Assembly: GCF_900109685.1 (NCBI RefSeq) | Contig: NZ_FOBB01000013.1 | Location: 124,001-188,000, forward strand | Reading direction: 5' to 3' | Length of the DNA stretch: 64,000 bases | DNA from: Chitinophaga rupis | Lineage (GTDB): Bacteria; Bacteroidota; Bacteroidia; Chitinophagales; Chitinophagaceae | In this document: piece after piece, positions 8,042 through 16,717 of the stretch | Position numbering within the stretch: the stretch's first letter is position 1 | Layout of the letters: each line of letters opens with the position of its first letter | Program-made: the position numbers and the translations under genes | The notes under the pieces: model-generated | The model's input: the letters and a program-made list of their open reading frames with translations, nothing else | What the model was told of the DNA's origin: nothing | Databases searched by the model: none

Positions 8042-9058
8042 TCAAACTATATTCACTTCCCTTTCCAGCTCCACGCCAAATTTTTCGTGTACGCTATCCA
8101 GTACTTCCTGGGATAGGTTGTAGATCTCCTGGCCTTTGGCATTACCGTAATTTACCAGCACCAGCGCCTGTTTGGCGTGTACGCCTGCATCGCCTTTGCG
8201 GTAGCCTTTCCAGCCGCATTGCTCAATAAGCCAGCCGGCGGCCAGCTTGTGCTGCCCGTTAGCGGCCGGATACGCCACAATATCAGGATGCGCCTGTTTT
8301 ACGGCGGCAAATTGCTCCGCGCTGATAGTAGGGTTTTTAAAGAAGCTGCCTGCATTGCCGATCTGTGCCGGATCCGGCAGCTTGGAGCGGCGGATGTTGA
8401 TCACCGCCTGGCTGATGGCCTGTATGGAAAGCTCCTTTACCTCCATCCGCTGCAGCTCCTGTTCTATAGCGCCATAGCTGGTATTGAACTGCGGATGTTT
8501 GCGCAGGCGGTATGTAACAGAGAGGATCACGAACTCGCCTTTGTACTGGTGTTTAAACACACTCTCCCGGTAACCGAATGCGCAGTCGGCGTTGTTGAAC
8601 GTTACCAGCGTACGGTCGTTCAGGTGAAAGGCTTCCAGCTCATAGAAATGATCTTTTATTTCCACGCCATAAGCGCCGATATTCTGCATGGGGCTGGCGC
8701 CTACATTGCCGGGGATCAGGGACAGGTTCTCCAGCCCGGCATAATTATGCGTTATACAGTGCTGTACAAATTGGTGCCAGTTTTCCCCGGCCCCGGCTTT
8801 TACATAAATATATTCCTCATCTTCCCGTATCAGGGTAATGCCTTTCAGCTCATTTTTCAGGAGCAGTCCGTCAAAATCCCGGGTAAATAAAATATTGCTG
8901 CCGCCGCCAAGGATCATACGGGGAACGGCCTTCCAGCGGCCATCTTCCAGGATCTCCTGCAGCTGCTGCAGAGTAGCAAACGGGGCAAAATAACGGGCTT
9001 GTGCGGCAATGCCAAAGGTATTATACGGCCGGAGTAAAACATTTTCTGCTACCTGCAT
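8042..9058 (-). CDS. murB: UDP-N-acetylenolpyruvoylglucosamine reductase (MurB)
   Basis: MurB reduces the enolpyruvyl group of UDP-GlcNAc-enolpyruvate with NADPH to form UDP-N-acetylmuramate, the second step of peptidoglycan precursor synthesis in the cytoplasm. The 338-residue length is that of the E. coli-like (type I) enzyme. The FAD-binding region GGGSNILF lies near residue 52. Further landmarks are GNVGASPMQNIGAYGVE near 125, GNAGSFFKNP (with the catalytic-serine region) near 235 and the C-terminal GWKGYRKGDAGVH. The ATG at 9058 is the only sensible start. It ends against the palindrome shared with ypdA. Confidence 0.95.
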   Translation of the reverse strand: MQVAENVLLRPYNTFGIAAQARYFAPFATLQQLQEILEDGRWKAVPRMILGGGSNILFTRDFDGLLLKNELKGITLIREDEEYIYVKAGAGENWHQFVQHCITHNYAGLENLSLIPGNVGASPMQNIGAYGVEIKDHFYELEAFHLNDRTLVTFNNADCAFGYRESVFKHQYKGEFVILSVTYRLRKHPQFNTSYGAIEQELQRMEVKELSIQAISQAVINIRRSKLPDPAQIGNAGSFFKNPTISAEQFAAVKQAHPDIVAYPAANGQHKLAAGWLIEQCGWKGYRKGDAGVHAKQALVLVNYGNAKGQEIYNLSQEVLDSVHEKFGVELEREVNIV

Positions 9059-9221
9059 ATGTGAAAATTCAATGACTTAACTTTATAATAAGACTGCAAC
9101 CTACAGGTAAATGATGCCAATTGTGGCCTGTTACTTGTAAATGTTCAGCAATAGAATGGCTATAATTAACTACGGCTGCTGCCGGTAGTTTTTTTCCCGG
9201 ACAAAGATAATTAACAGAACA

Positions 9222-9890
9222 ATGCCTCAAACAGCTATTGTAATTGGCGCTACCGGGCTTACCGGCAGCCACCTGGTGAACCTGCTGCTGCACAACCCTG
9301 CCTTCGACAAGGTAAAGGTGCTGATGCGCAAACCGGTACTGAAACAACGGCCCGGACTGGAAAGCATTATCGTGGACTTTGAAGATGAGGAAAGTTTGTC
9401 AGCAGCGCTGCAGGGCGATGTGCTGTTTTGCTGCATTGGCACCACCAAACGCAAAGCCGGCAGCAAGGAGCAGTTCCGCGAGGTGGATTTTAATATTCCT
9501 GTGCGTTGTGCCACACTGGCCAAACGGCATGGGTTTAACCAGTTCCTGTTAATGTCGTCTATTGGGGCTAATGTAAACTCCCGCTTTTTTTACCTGCGTA
9601 CCAAAGGGGAGGCTGAGCAGGCCATAACCCGCCTGGGTTTTAACAGCATGCATATATTCCGCCCGTCGGCATTGCTGGGTAAGCGGGATGAGCCCCGCCC
9701 CGGCGATCTGTTTACACAATACCTGGTACAGGTGTTTTATTTTTTGCTGCAGGGAAGATGGAAGAAGTACCGGGGCATCCGGGCATCCACAGTGGCTAAA
9801 GCCATGGTAGCTGCGTCAGTAAAGGGCGAGAACGGCACACATATTTATGAATCAGATGCAATAAAGGAAATGGCGGGAGAACCGTTGTAG
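9222..9890 (+). CDS. NAD(P)-binding atypical short-chain dehydrogenase (TIP30/HTATIP2-like)
   Basis: The 222-residue protein has the Rossmann-fold nucleotide motif GATGLTGSHL at residues 8-17, the strand phrase FCCIGTTKRKAGS near 70 and an active-site-like YLRTKGEAE near 130. These are hallmarks of NAD(P)H-binding atypical SDR proteins related to HTATIP2 and YbjT/YwnB-type families. The substrate is unknown. It is convergent with priA, with only one base between the two stop codons. Confidence 0.8.
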   Translation: MPQTAIVIGATGLTGSHLVNLLLHNPAFDKVKVLMRKPVLKQRPGLESIIVDFEDEESLSAALQGDVLFCCIGTTKRKAGSKEQFREVDFNIPVRCATLAKRHGFNQFLLMSSIGANVNSRFFYLRTKGEAEQAITRLGFNSMHIFRPSALLGKRDEPRPGDLFTQYLVQVFYFLLQGRWKKYRGIRASTVAKAMVAASVKGENGTHIYESDAIKEMAGEPL

Positions 9891-9891
9891 A

Positions 9892-12336
9892 TTAAACACA
9901 ATCTACATCCGGAGTAATAATAACCGACCGGAATTTTTTCTCGGCCTGCAGCTTTACAAAATACTCCCGTAACAGCTGTTTGGTTTGGGCGATGGCTTTT
10001 GAATCGCGGGGCAGCTTGATCAGCATTTCCTGCAAATAATTATTACGTACCCGGCTTACCAGCGGAGCTGCAGGGCCTACCAGCTGTGCGCCCAGGTGAG
10101 GTTGAAGCCAGCTGCCCAGGATCTGCGCCGCCTGCTCCACTACCAGCTGCTTCTTATGTTTGATGGTAATTTTCAGTAAACGGAAAAAGGGCGGGTACCC
10201 AAAACGCTGCCGCTCCACGATCTCTGCCTCATACATGGCCTTATAATCATGCAGGCTTACATATTGTAAAACGGGGTGACGGGTATTATTGGCCTGTATC
10301 ACTACCCGGCCCTGATCTTTTTTACGGCCCGCACGGCCGCTCACCTGCTCCATCAGCTGAAAAGCCCGTTCATTCACCCGGAAATCGGGATAGCTCAGCA
10401 AACTGTCCGCGCTCAGAATGCCTACCAGGCTCACGTTATCAAAGTCCAGCCCTTTTACCACCATCTGCGTACCCACGAGTATGTCTATACGCTGTTGCTC
10501 CAGCTGCTGGATCATTTTATTATGACTGTCCTTGTTACGCACCGCATCCACATCCATACGGGCAATACGGGCATCGGGGAACAGCTGCTGCAGGTCTTCC
10601 TCTATTTTTTCCGTACCAAAACTTTTTGGTATCAGCGTTTGGCTGCCGCAGGCAGCACAGGTGTACAGGTAAGGATACTGCGTACCGCAGTAATGGCAAT
10701 GGAGCTTATCCTGGTTGCGGTGGTAGGTGAGCGATACATCACATTGCTTGCAATGCGGTATCCAGCCACAGGTAGTACATAGCAGGAAAGGCGCATACCC
10801 CCGCCGGTTCTGGAACAGGATCACCTGTTTGCCAAGGGCCAGGGTTTGCTTAACCGCATCGGCCAGCATGGGTGTAAAGTTGTGCAGCATTTGCTTTTCA
10901 GCAGTGGGCTGTTTGATGTCGGCTATTTCAATAGACGGCATTTCTATGCCGCCAAACCTTTCTTCCAGGGTCACTAATCCATATTTGCCCTGCTGCGCAT
11001 TAAAATAAGATTCCAGTGAAGGCGTGGCAGAGCCTAATAATACCTTTGCCCCAAACAAGCCGGCATAATAAATAGCTGCATCGCGGGCATGGTAGCGGGG
11101 CGCGGGATCCTGCTGCTTGTAAGAGGCGTCATGCTCCTCATCCAGTATGATCAGGCCTATATCCCGGAACGGCAACAGCATGCCGGAACGGGCGCCCAGC
11201 ACTATCTGCAGCTCACCGCTTTTTACTTTGTTCCAGATCTCTACCCTTTCATTATTATTAAAGCGGGAATGGTAAATGCCGATCTTACTGCCAAAGTGTT
11301 TTTGCAAACGCCGGATGATCTGCGCGGTAAGCGCTATTTCCGGTAACAGGTACAGCACCTGTTTGCCGGTGGCTATGCATTCTTCTATCAGCTTTACATA
11401 TATCTGCGTTTTACCGCTGGAAGTTACCCCATGCAGCAGGGTTACCGGCTTATGCTCAAAACTTTGCCGCACAGCCAGCAATGCAGCTTCCTGCGCAGGG
11501 CTGAGGGTAAAATCTATATTGGATTCCGCTTTGCTGCCCGGCACACGGTCTACCACCCGCTTTTCTATCCACACAATATTTTTATCTACCAGCCCTTTCA
11601 GCTGTGCTGCGCTGGCGCCGGATTTTTTCAGCAGCTCGCTTTGCAATACCGCCCCCTGTGTTTTTAACAGGTGCAGGTAAGCCAGCAGCAGCTCCATTTG
11701 TTTGGGCGCACGCCCCAGCTCATTGAACAGGGCGGCCAGCTGCTCCTCCTGCTCATAAACGGGGTGCAGCTGTACGTAATTTTCCTTCTTTTCTTTATAG
11801 GCTTCTTTCAGCTCTTCAAATACCAGGCATACCTTTTTTTCTATGAGCTTTTTAATGGTGCTGTACACATCGGCTTTATCCAGGATCAGCTGCACTTCGC
11901 CAATACGCAGCTCTTTGCGCATCAGCAGGGCTTCTGCTATCAGGTACTCATCTTCGTCCAATGAGGTCATATCATCGCCGAAGGCATCATTATATAATAA
12001 GATCGTTTCGCTGGAAAGTTTAAGATGGGCGGGTAAGGCGGCGTTCAGCACCTCTCCTTCTGTACACATGTAATAAGATGCGATCCATTGCCAGAAGGAT
12101 AACTGTGCCGGGTATACGACAGGTTCTTTATCCAGGAGGTCCAGGAGCGGCTTGGTTTTATAATCCAATGGTGCCTGCCCATGTACTGCTTTTACAATAC
12201 CGGCATACTTTTTCTGGCGGCCCAGCTGTACGGCTACACGGCTGCCGGCCTGTATGGTATCTTCCATACCGGCTGGTATGGCGTACGTATAATTTTTGGG
12301 TAAGGCCAGTGGTAATATTACATCTGCGTATTTCAT
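9892..12336 (-). CDS. priA: Primosomal protein N' (replication restart helicase PriA)
   Basis: PriA is a 3'-to-5' superfamily 2 helicase that recognises stalled forks and reloads the replicative helicase. The 814-residue protein has an N-terminal 3'-DNA-binding domain, the Walker A motif GVTSSGKTQIY near residue 310 and the DEEH box ILDEEHDAS near 400. Between the helicase lobes lies a zinc-binding insertion with four CxxC pairs (CTTC, CKQC, CHYC, CAAC) at about 530-570. It follows plsC with four bases between stop and start, which suggests co-transcription. Confidence 0.95.
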   Translation of the reverse strand: MKYADVILPLALPKNYTYAIPAGMEDTIQAGSRVAVQLGRQKKYAGIVKAVHGQAPLDYKTKPLLDLLDKEPVVYPAQLSFWQWIASYYMCTEGEVLNAALPAHLKLSSETILLYNDAFGDDMTSLDEDEYLIAEALLMRKELRIGEVQLILDKADVYSTIKKLIEKKVCLVFEELKEAYKEKKENYVQLHPVYEQEEQLAALFNELGRAPKQMELLLAYLHLLKTQGAVLQSELLKKSGASAAQLKGLVDKNIVWIEKRVVDRVPGSKAESNIDFTLSPAQEAALLAVRQSFEHKPVTLLHGVTSSGKTQIYVKLIEECIATGKQVLYLLPEIALTAQIIRRLQKHFGSKIGIYHSRFNNNERVEIWNKVKSGELQIVLGARSGMLLPFRDIGLIILDEEHDASYKQQDPAPRYHARDAAIYYAGLFGAKVLLGSATPSLESYFNAQQGKYGLVTLEERFGGIEMPSIEIADIKQPTAEKQMLHNFTPMLADAVKQTLALGKQVILFQNRRGYAPFLLCTTCGWIPHCKQCDVSLTYHRNQDKLHCHYCGTQYPYLYTCAACGSQTLIPKSFGTEKIEEDLQQLFPDARIARMDVDAVRNKDSHNKMIQQLEQQRIDILVGTQMVVKGLDFDNVSLVGILSADSLLSYPDFRVNERAFQLMEQVSGRAGRKKDQGRVVIQANNTRHPVLQYVSLHDYKAMYEAEIVERQRFGYPPFFRLLKITIKHKKQLVVEQAAQILGSWLQPHLGAQLVGPAAPLVSRVRNNYLQEMLIKLPRDSKAIAQTKQLLREYFVKLQAEKKFRSVIITPDVDCV

Positions 12337-12340
12337 GGAT

Positions 12341-13114
12341 CTAAATAGCCTTCTCCAGCACCGAATCCTGGTACTGGGAGTGCTCCTTCAGGGCTGTGTA
12401 CATGATATTAAATACTTTGTCTTTCAGCGCAGGTATGTCTTCCATGGTAAGCCCGTCCACCGGGATGGATGGGAGGAATAACACCCTGCAGCGCCCTGGT
12501 GAGAGATCCAGCATTTTTTTATTGGAGAACCGGATACCGCTGTCAAGGTACAGCACCGGCTTTAAAGGCGTTTGTGTTTCAATGGCTATACGAAAAGCGC
12601 CGTTATGAAAAGGCGTTAGCAGCTTATCCGTTTCATTGGTGGTGCCTTCCGGGAAAATAAGCACGGATACTTTCTGCTTTACCATATACATCATTTCCCG
12701 CACACTGTTGGAACGACCCTTTGCGCTGGACCTGTCTACCAGCACCACCGACTGTTTATAAATGAACCCAAAGAAGGGGATCTTTTTCATTTCAATTTTA
12801 CCCAGGGGGCGGAAAGGTAAGCCCATCACCTTTACTGCAATACAGGCATCCAGGTAAGAACGGTGGTTTACCACGTAAAGGAAGGTACCCTTTTCATGAT
12901 TATCCTGGTGGATCTTACGGACCCATATACCTACCAGTGGAAACCAGAGATGTGCCCACAGGCGCAGGAAATAAAAAGTGATATTACCTCCTTTTATTTT
13001 TCCCAGCAGGGATGCCAGGGCAATAAACGGGAGGATGAGGAACATGATCCCCAGCCATACCAACAACGCGTATACTACATATATTACCTGTATTGGTCTT
13101 AGCAACAATTTCAT
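12341..13114 (-). CDS. plsC: 1-acyl-sn-glycerol-3-phosphate acyltransferase (PlsC family)
   Basis: PlsC transfers an acyl chain to lysophosphatidic acid at the membrane to make phosphatidic acid. The 257-residue product starts with a hydrophobic segment (about 8-38). It has the catalytic NHRSYLD (HX4D) motif near residue 82, the acceptor-binding FPEGTTNE motif near 155 and the VLYLDSGIRF phrase downstream. Other acyltransferases of the PlsC superfamily, for example of ornithine lipids, share these motifs, so the exact acceptor is inferred. It directly precedes priA. Confidence 0.85.
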   Translation of the reverse strand: MKLLLRPIQVIYVVYALLVWLGIMFLILPFIALASLLGKIKGGNITFYFLRLWAHLWFPLVGIWVRKIHQDNHEKGTFLYVVNHRSYLDACIAVKVMGLPFRPLGKIEMKKIPFFGFIYKQSVVLVDRSSAKGRSNSVREMMYMVKQKVSVLIFPEGTTNETDKLLTPFHNGAFRIAIETQTPLKPVLYLDSGIRFSNKKMLDLSPGRCRVLFLPSIPVDGLTMEDIPALKDKVFNIMYTALKEHSQYQDSVLEKAI

Positions 13115-13158
13115 AAAAACACGGATCCCTGTTTAGGTGAACACCAAACCGGAAAATT

Positions 13159-13215
13159 AAGCAACAATTACCAATTCTCAACTACGAATTATCAAATTAC
13201 AAATTACGAATACCG
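13159..13215. repeat. Low-complexity word repeat (AATTACGAATT type)
   Basis: Overlapping variants of AATTACCAATT, ACGAATTATCAAATTAC and AAATTACGAATAC follow one another between two minus-strand genes. The stretch is built like the word-repeat palindromes elsewhere in the window but shows only one arm. No coding potential is seen. Confidence 0.4.
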
Positions 13216-13248
13216 TATATCTCTCATTCGTAAATGTTTATCTCCATC

Positions 13249-13674
13249 TCAGTCGCAATTACAGGTCCAGCGTTTGTCAAGGTCAATGCAGGTAACAACG
13301 CGGGTGGCATCGTCACAGGGCGCAAAGACAATACGCAAATGCTGGCCTTCGTGGGAGTAGCCTTCCAGCGCATAGGTGGGACAAGGGTGGTCGTGCAGGT
13401 TGGATTTGGCCAGGTCAATACGGCCCTGGGCCATGATCTCCTGCACCTCTTTTTCAGTAACATGGCGGCACTCCATCCGGCAGCGGGCATGTACGGTATA
13501 TTCCAGGCGCGCGGTACGGTCAAACTCCGGGACATCGTCCACCATTTCCGGTATAGGCGGACCTTCCGTGGAGGGCTTTTGCGGACTTCTCCACCATTGC
13601 CAGCGCCAGGCAATGGCCAGTAAAATGGCCAGTAACAGTACAGGGAAGTATTTGTGCAGTGCCCCCGGTTTCAT
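13249..13674 (-). CDS. DUF4258-type small protein with N-terminal membrane anchor
   Basis: The 141-residue product has one hydrophobic segment at residues 11-25 (LLLAILLAIAW). A soluble domain follows with HARCRMECRHVTEKEVQEIM, HDHPCPTYALEGYSHEGQHLRIVFAP and a VVTCIDL strand. This layout resembles DUF4258 domains, whose fold is related to RelE/ParE-like proteins. There is no obvious antitoxin partner next to it, and the membrane anchor argues against a classical toxin. Four cysteines in the exported part could form disulfides or bind metal. Function unknown. Confidence 0.7.
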   Translation of the reverse strand: MKPGALHKYFPVLLLAILLAIAWRWQWWRSPQKPSTEGPPIPEMVDDVPEFDRTARLEYTVHARCRMECRHVTEKEVQEIMAQGRIDLAKSNLHDHPCPTYALEGYSHEGQHLRIVFAPCDDATRVVTCIDLDKRWTCNCD

Positions 13675-13773
13675 GCATTCAGGATTGTAATGAGGTCAGC
13701 AATATATTAAACTTACACGCTTTTTCCCGTTTTTGCCCCAAAATCTGCTAAAACAACAAGTGATAAAAGTTCG

Positions 13774-13781
13774 TAACTTTG
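13774..13781 (+). promoter_or_regulatory. Bacteroidota-type -7 promoter element of mtaB (TAACTTTG)
   Basis: TAACTTTG matches TAnnTTTG exactly and ends nine bases before the ATG at 13791. Transcription would then begin within a few bases of the start codon, so the mRNA would be almost leaderless. No good -33 TTTG lies at the usual distance. Confidence 0.55.
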
Positions 13782-13790
13782 CCCTCCTTT

Positions 13791-15068
13791 ATGACACAGG
13801 CAAAAACAGTGGCTTTTCACACCCTGGGCTGTAAGCTGAACTTTTCAGAAACCTCTACCCTGAGCAGGTTACTGGAACAGGATGGTTTTGTGAAAACGGA
13901 TTTTGACGGATTGGCTGATGTATATGTGATCAACACCTGCTCCGTTACCGACAATGCGGATAAGGAATGCCGGCAGCTGGTAAGGCGCATTCAGCGCCGC
14001 GCGCCGGAAAGCATGGTAGTAATTACCGGTTGTTACGCCCAGCTGAAGCCCCAGGAAATTGCCTCCATTGAAGGGGTAGACCTGGTACTGGGCGCTGCGG
14101 AAAAGTTCAATATCACCGAACACCTGAAAACATTGACCAAAGGCGACAGCACCCGCATTTGCTCCTGTGATATTGAAGATGTTAACTCCTTTCATGCCTC
14201 TTACTCTTTACATGACCGTACCCGTACTTTCCTGAAAGTGCAGGACGGCTGCGACTATACCTGCACCTTTTGTACGATTCCCATGGCCCGTGGCAAAAGC
14301 CGCAGCGACAGTGTGGAAAATGTGCTGGAACATGCCCGGACCCTGGCCGGCAATGGTGTAAAAGAAATTGTGCTTACCGGTGTAAACCTGGGCGATTTTG
14401 GCAAAGGCCTGCAGGGCGGTAAAAAACGCGAAGAAACTTTTTACGAGCTGGTACAGGCGCTGGATGAAGTGGAGGGTATTGAACGTTACCGCATTTCTTC
14501 TATAGAGCCTAACCTGCTGAGCAACGAGATCATTGAATTTGTAGCCAACAGCCGCAAGTTCATGCCGCACTTTCATATTCCTTTGCAAAGCGGCAGCAAT
14601 CACATACTGGGCCTTATGCGCCGCCGCTACCGCCGTGAGCTGTATGCAGAAAAAGTAGCGCTCATCAAACAGTTTATGCCGCACTGCTGTATTGGTGTGG
14701 ATGTGATTGTGGGCTTCCCTTCTGAAAGCAATGAACATTTCCAGGAAACCTATAACTTCCTGCACGACCTCGATATTTCTTACCTGCACGTATTCACTTA
14801 CTCCGAACGCGCCAACACGCCTGCCCTGGACATTACGCCGGTAGTACCGGTAGCGCTGCGGCATGAGCGTAATAAAATGCTGCGTAACCTGAGCCATAAA
14901 AAGATGCAGTACTTCACTGAACAGCATATTGGCGAAACCCGGAAAGTGCTGTTTGAACAGCATCAGAAGGATGGCATGATGGAAGGGTATACGGATAATT
15001 ACATTAAAGTGACCACGCCGTATAGGGCGGAATGGGTGAATGGATTGGTGGATTGGGAATTGAGGTAA
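13791..15068 (+). CDS. mtaB: tRNA t6A37 methylthiotransferase MtaB
   Basis: MtaB adds a methylthio group at C2 of N6-threonylcarbamoyladenosine-37 in ANN-decoding tRNAs. The 425-residue protein has the MTTase N-terminal cysteines (TLGCKLNFSET, NTCSVT, TGCYAQ) for one iron-sulfur cluster. The radical-SAM triad CDYTCTFC near residue 150 holds the second, and a C-terminal TRAM-like region ends in WELR. The frame extends to a TTG at 13779, but that codon overlaps the promoter element, so the ATG at 13791 is preferred. Confidence 0.92.
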   Translation: MTQAKTVAFHTLGCKLNFSETSTLSRLLEQDGFVKTDFDGLADVYVINTCSVTDNADKECRQLVRRIQRRAPESMVVITGCYAQLKPQEIASIEGVDLVLGAAEKFNITEHLKTLTKGDSTRICSCDIEDVNSFHASYSLHDRTRTFLKVQDGCDYTCTFCTIPMARGKSRSDSVENVLEHARTLAGNGVKEIVLTGVNLGDFGKGLQGGKKREETFYELVQALDEVEGIERYRISSIEPNLLSNEIIEFVANSRKFMPHFHIPLQSGSNHILGLMRRRYRRELYAEKVALIKQFMPHCCIGVDVIVGFPSESNEHFQETYNFLHDLDISYLHVFTYSERANTPALDITPVVPVALRHERNKMLRNLSHKKMQYFTEQHIGETRKVLFEQHQKDGMMEGYTDNYIKVTTPYRAEWVNGLVDWELR

Positions 15069-15161
15069 TTAATTGATATACAGCCCACTCTATCCCATCT
15101 TTAGAAATATTTCCATTTTCTCCGGAAATATTTCCGTATATTTACTTACAATCTAAGTATT

Positions 15162-15578
15162 ATGAGAACAGGAAATGTGCTGGCTAAATATGAACCTTCT
15201 TTTGATAACGATATTACATTGTTATTAAGCGCTAAAAAGGGTCTGAAACCGGAAGCGGTATTTGACTTTATTACGATCTCCCAATTTTCTGCCAACCTGG
15301 TAGAACAATTACTGAATAAAACCATCAAAACTTTTACGAAATACAAAGAGCAGAACACGCCGCTGGATGCTACTGTGAGCGAGAAGCTCCTGAAGCTGTT
15401 TGCCTTGTACGATAAAGGCACGCTGGTATTTGGCAACGTTGACGAGTTTAATAAATGGATGGCCTTACCCTCCTTTGGATTAGGGAACCAGGTACCCTTA
15501 GAATTACTGGATACCATTACCGGTATTGAATTAATTGCAGAAGAACTCACCCGCATTGCATACGGAGACATTGCTTAA
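15162..15578 (+). CDS. Xre/MbcA/ParS-type antitoxin of a RES toxin system
   Basis: The 138-residue helical protein lies six bases upstream of a RES-domain toxin. It has the layout of such antitoxins: an N-terminal helix-turn-helix-like part and a C-terminal MbcA/ParS-like toxin-binding region. Phrases such as ALYDKGTLVFGNVDEFNKWM and PLELLDTITGIELIAEELTRIAYG are characteristic of the second part. It would bind and block the toxin and probably repress the operon. The AT-rich stretch with TATATTTA at about 15137-15144 is a plausible promoter. Confidence 0.85.
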   Translation: MRTGNVLAKYEPSFDNDITLLLSAKKGLKPEAVFDFITISQFSANLVEQLLNKTIKTFTKYKEQNTPLDATVSEKLLKLFALYDKGTLVFGNVDEFNKWMALPSFGLGNQVPLELLDTITGIELIAEELTRIAYGDIA

Positions 15579-15584
15579 TCTATT

Positions 15585-16037
15585 ATGATCGTTTACAGGA
15601 TAACCCTGGCGGCTTACGCCGATGGATTATTTGCCTCCGGTAACCCTGCCAGATGGAATTCCAAAGATATAAAGGTGATCTATACGGCCGGTTCCAGGGC
15701 GCTGGCCTGCCTGGAAAATGTGGTGCACCGGAGCTCCCGCGGATTGCAGGGCAATTTCAGAACACTGTTAATTGAGATCCCCGATCATTTAAAGATCACT
15801 GTAATTGATAGAAAAGCATTGCCCTTACACTGGTATAATTTTGCCAGCATGCCCTATACGCAAAATCTAGGAGATGAATGGGTAAAAGACGGCACTTCGG
15901 CTATACTGCAGGTACCTTCTGTAATTATACCTGAAGAGCAGAATTATATATTAAACCCTGCTCATAAGGATTTTAGCAAGATCAAATACCTGGGTAATGA
16001 GCCGTTTGAATTTGACAGCCGTATTAAAGAAAAATAA
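15585..16037 (+). CDS. RES-domain NAD+ phosphorylase toxin
   Basis: RES toxins degrade NAD+ in the cell, halting growth until the antitoxin is restored. The 150-residue size is normal for the family. The fold-defining residues can be followed: the N-terminal VYRIT arginine, the GNPARWNSK segment, the glutamate in ALACLENVVHR and a C-terminal serine in the VPSVII segment. It is co-directional with its antitoxin, six bases apart, and ends about 140 bases before a tRNA-Val gene, a common neighbourhood for acquired modules. Confidence 0.88.
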   Translation: MIVYRITLAAYADGLFASGNPARWNSKDIKVIYTAGSRALACLENVVHRSSRGLQGNFRTLLIEIPDHLKITVIDRKALPLHWYNFASMPYTQNLGDEWVKDGTSAILQVPSVIIPEEQNYILNPAHKDFSKIKYLGNEPFEFDSRIKEK

Positions 16038-16052
16038 AGAGGCCAGGAAAAA

Positions 16053-16083
16053 TTTGGCAAAATAAAAATAGTTTTTACCTTTG
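16053..16083 (+). promoter_or_regulatory. Promoter of the first tRNA-Val gene
   Basis: TTTG at 16053-16056 and TACCTTTG at 16076-16083 are 19 bases apart, a good match to the Bacteroidota -33/-7 pair. The following sequence CAATCCCGTC is nearly repeated after the promoter of the second tRNA-Val gene at 24653-24660, so the promoter was duplicated with the tRNA. Confidence 0.65.
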
Positions 16084-16173
16084 CAATCCCGTCAAACAAA
16101 AGGTTGACTGTAGATAAAAATAAAAAGTTGAAAGACTCTGGCTGTTAGGTCAGAAGCCCTTCTCTAAAATATT

Positions 16174-16248
16174 GGGAGTTTAGCTCAGCTGGTTCAGAGC
16201 ATCTGCCTTACAAGCAGAGGGTCGGCGGTTCGAACCCGTCAACTCCCA
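16174..16248 (+). tRNA. tRNA-Val (anticodon UAC), copy 1
   Basis: A complete 75-base cloverleaf can be drawn: acceptor GGGAGTT/AACTCCC, D stem GCTC/GAGC, anticodon stem TCTGC/GCAGA with loop CTTACAA (anticodon UAC), five-base variable loop, T stem GGCGG/CCGTC with TTCGAAC, and discriminator A. The 3' CCA is not encoded. A rho-independent terminator follows at 16258. An identical gene stands at 24868. Confidence 0.95.
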
Positions 16249-16257
16249 CATAAATAC

Positions 16258-16290
16258 AAAGCCTTGCTACAATTAGCAGGGCTTTTTTTA
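16258..16290 (+). terminator. Rho-independent terminator of tRNA-Val copy 1
   Basis: AAAGCCTTGCTA pairs with TAGCAGGGCTTT around a CAAT loop (one G-T pair) and runs into seven T residues. The same terminator follows the partial tRNA copy at 16335 and the second tRNA-Val gene at 24868, and a decayed version is at 21829. Confidence 0.85.
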
Positions 16291-16301
16291 TTTATACATT
16301 G

Positions 16302-16365
16302 ATTGTTCAGAGCACTCCGGCTTTTAGGCCGGAGGGGTCGGCGGTTCGAACCCGTCAACTCCCAC
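16302..16365 (+). pseudogene. tRNA-Val-derived 3' half with an altered anticodon arm
   Basis: The 3' part of the tRNA-Val gene (variable loop, T arm, acceptor strand AACTCCC) is repeated intact, preceded by TTCAGAGCA and a new hairpin CTCCGGC-TTTTAG-GCCGGAG in place of the anticodon arm. The 5' acceptor strand and most of the D arm are missing, so it cannot fold as a normal tRNA. It carries its own copy of the terminator. Confidence 0.75.
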
Positions 16366-16417
16366 ACAAATACAAAGCCTTGCTACAATTAGCAGGGCTT
16401 TTTTTATTTATACATTG

Positions 16418-16717
16418 GTTCAGCGCACTCCGGCTATCCAATACTCAGGCGCATTTGAAAATTCATTTACACAATTGAAAAGGCATTGGACACGGAATGC
16501 CATAGTCAAAGGCCGCGGAATCTTCTTTGATCAACACCGGTCAGGGCTCACGTTGTTCAAATGAGACAAATTCAAACACAATTGCAACCCGCGCAAAAGT
16601 TTTTCCGGCGTAGATCATGTTGTTTTACACATCAATTCACCATCACATCAAAACATGGATCCAATTCCGGGTTTTATGGGTTGGTTACAATTATGACAAT
16701 TATCAACAACATCATTT
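16418..16717. other. Spacer after the tRNA-Val repeats
   Basis: Beyond a short remnant of the repeat I see no RNA gene and no convincing protein. One open frame of 67 codons (16561-16764) overlaps the next gene out of frame and has no recognisable features. The phrase GCGGAATCTTCT near 16515 resembles sequence downstream of the second tRNA-Val locus (near 25022). Confidence 0.4.

Larger units (their letters stand above)
16219..16417 (+). repeat. 83-base direct repeat: tRNA-Val 3' part plus terminator, two copies
   Basis: Positions 16219-16301 and 16335-16417 are identical except for one base (CATAAA versus CACAAA). The unit runs from the variable loop through the terminator to TATACATTG. A third partial start, GGTTCAGCGCACTCCGGCT, follows at about 16417-16435. 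This looks like stepwise tandem duplication at the tRNA 3' end. Confidence 0.85.

Noticed and set aside
10276..10782. 168-codon plus-strand open frame inside priA
   Set aside because: It lies antisense to the conserved helicase region of priA and encodes a low-complexity His/Leu-rich product typical of an antisense shadow.
13249..13674. Toxin of a toxin-antitoxin pair, because DUF4258 is related to RelE-like folds
   Set aside because: It has an N-terminal membrane anchor, so the domain would be outside the cytoplasm, and there is no small partner gene next to it.
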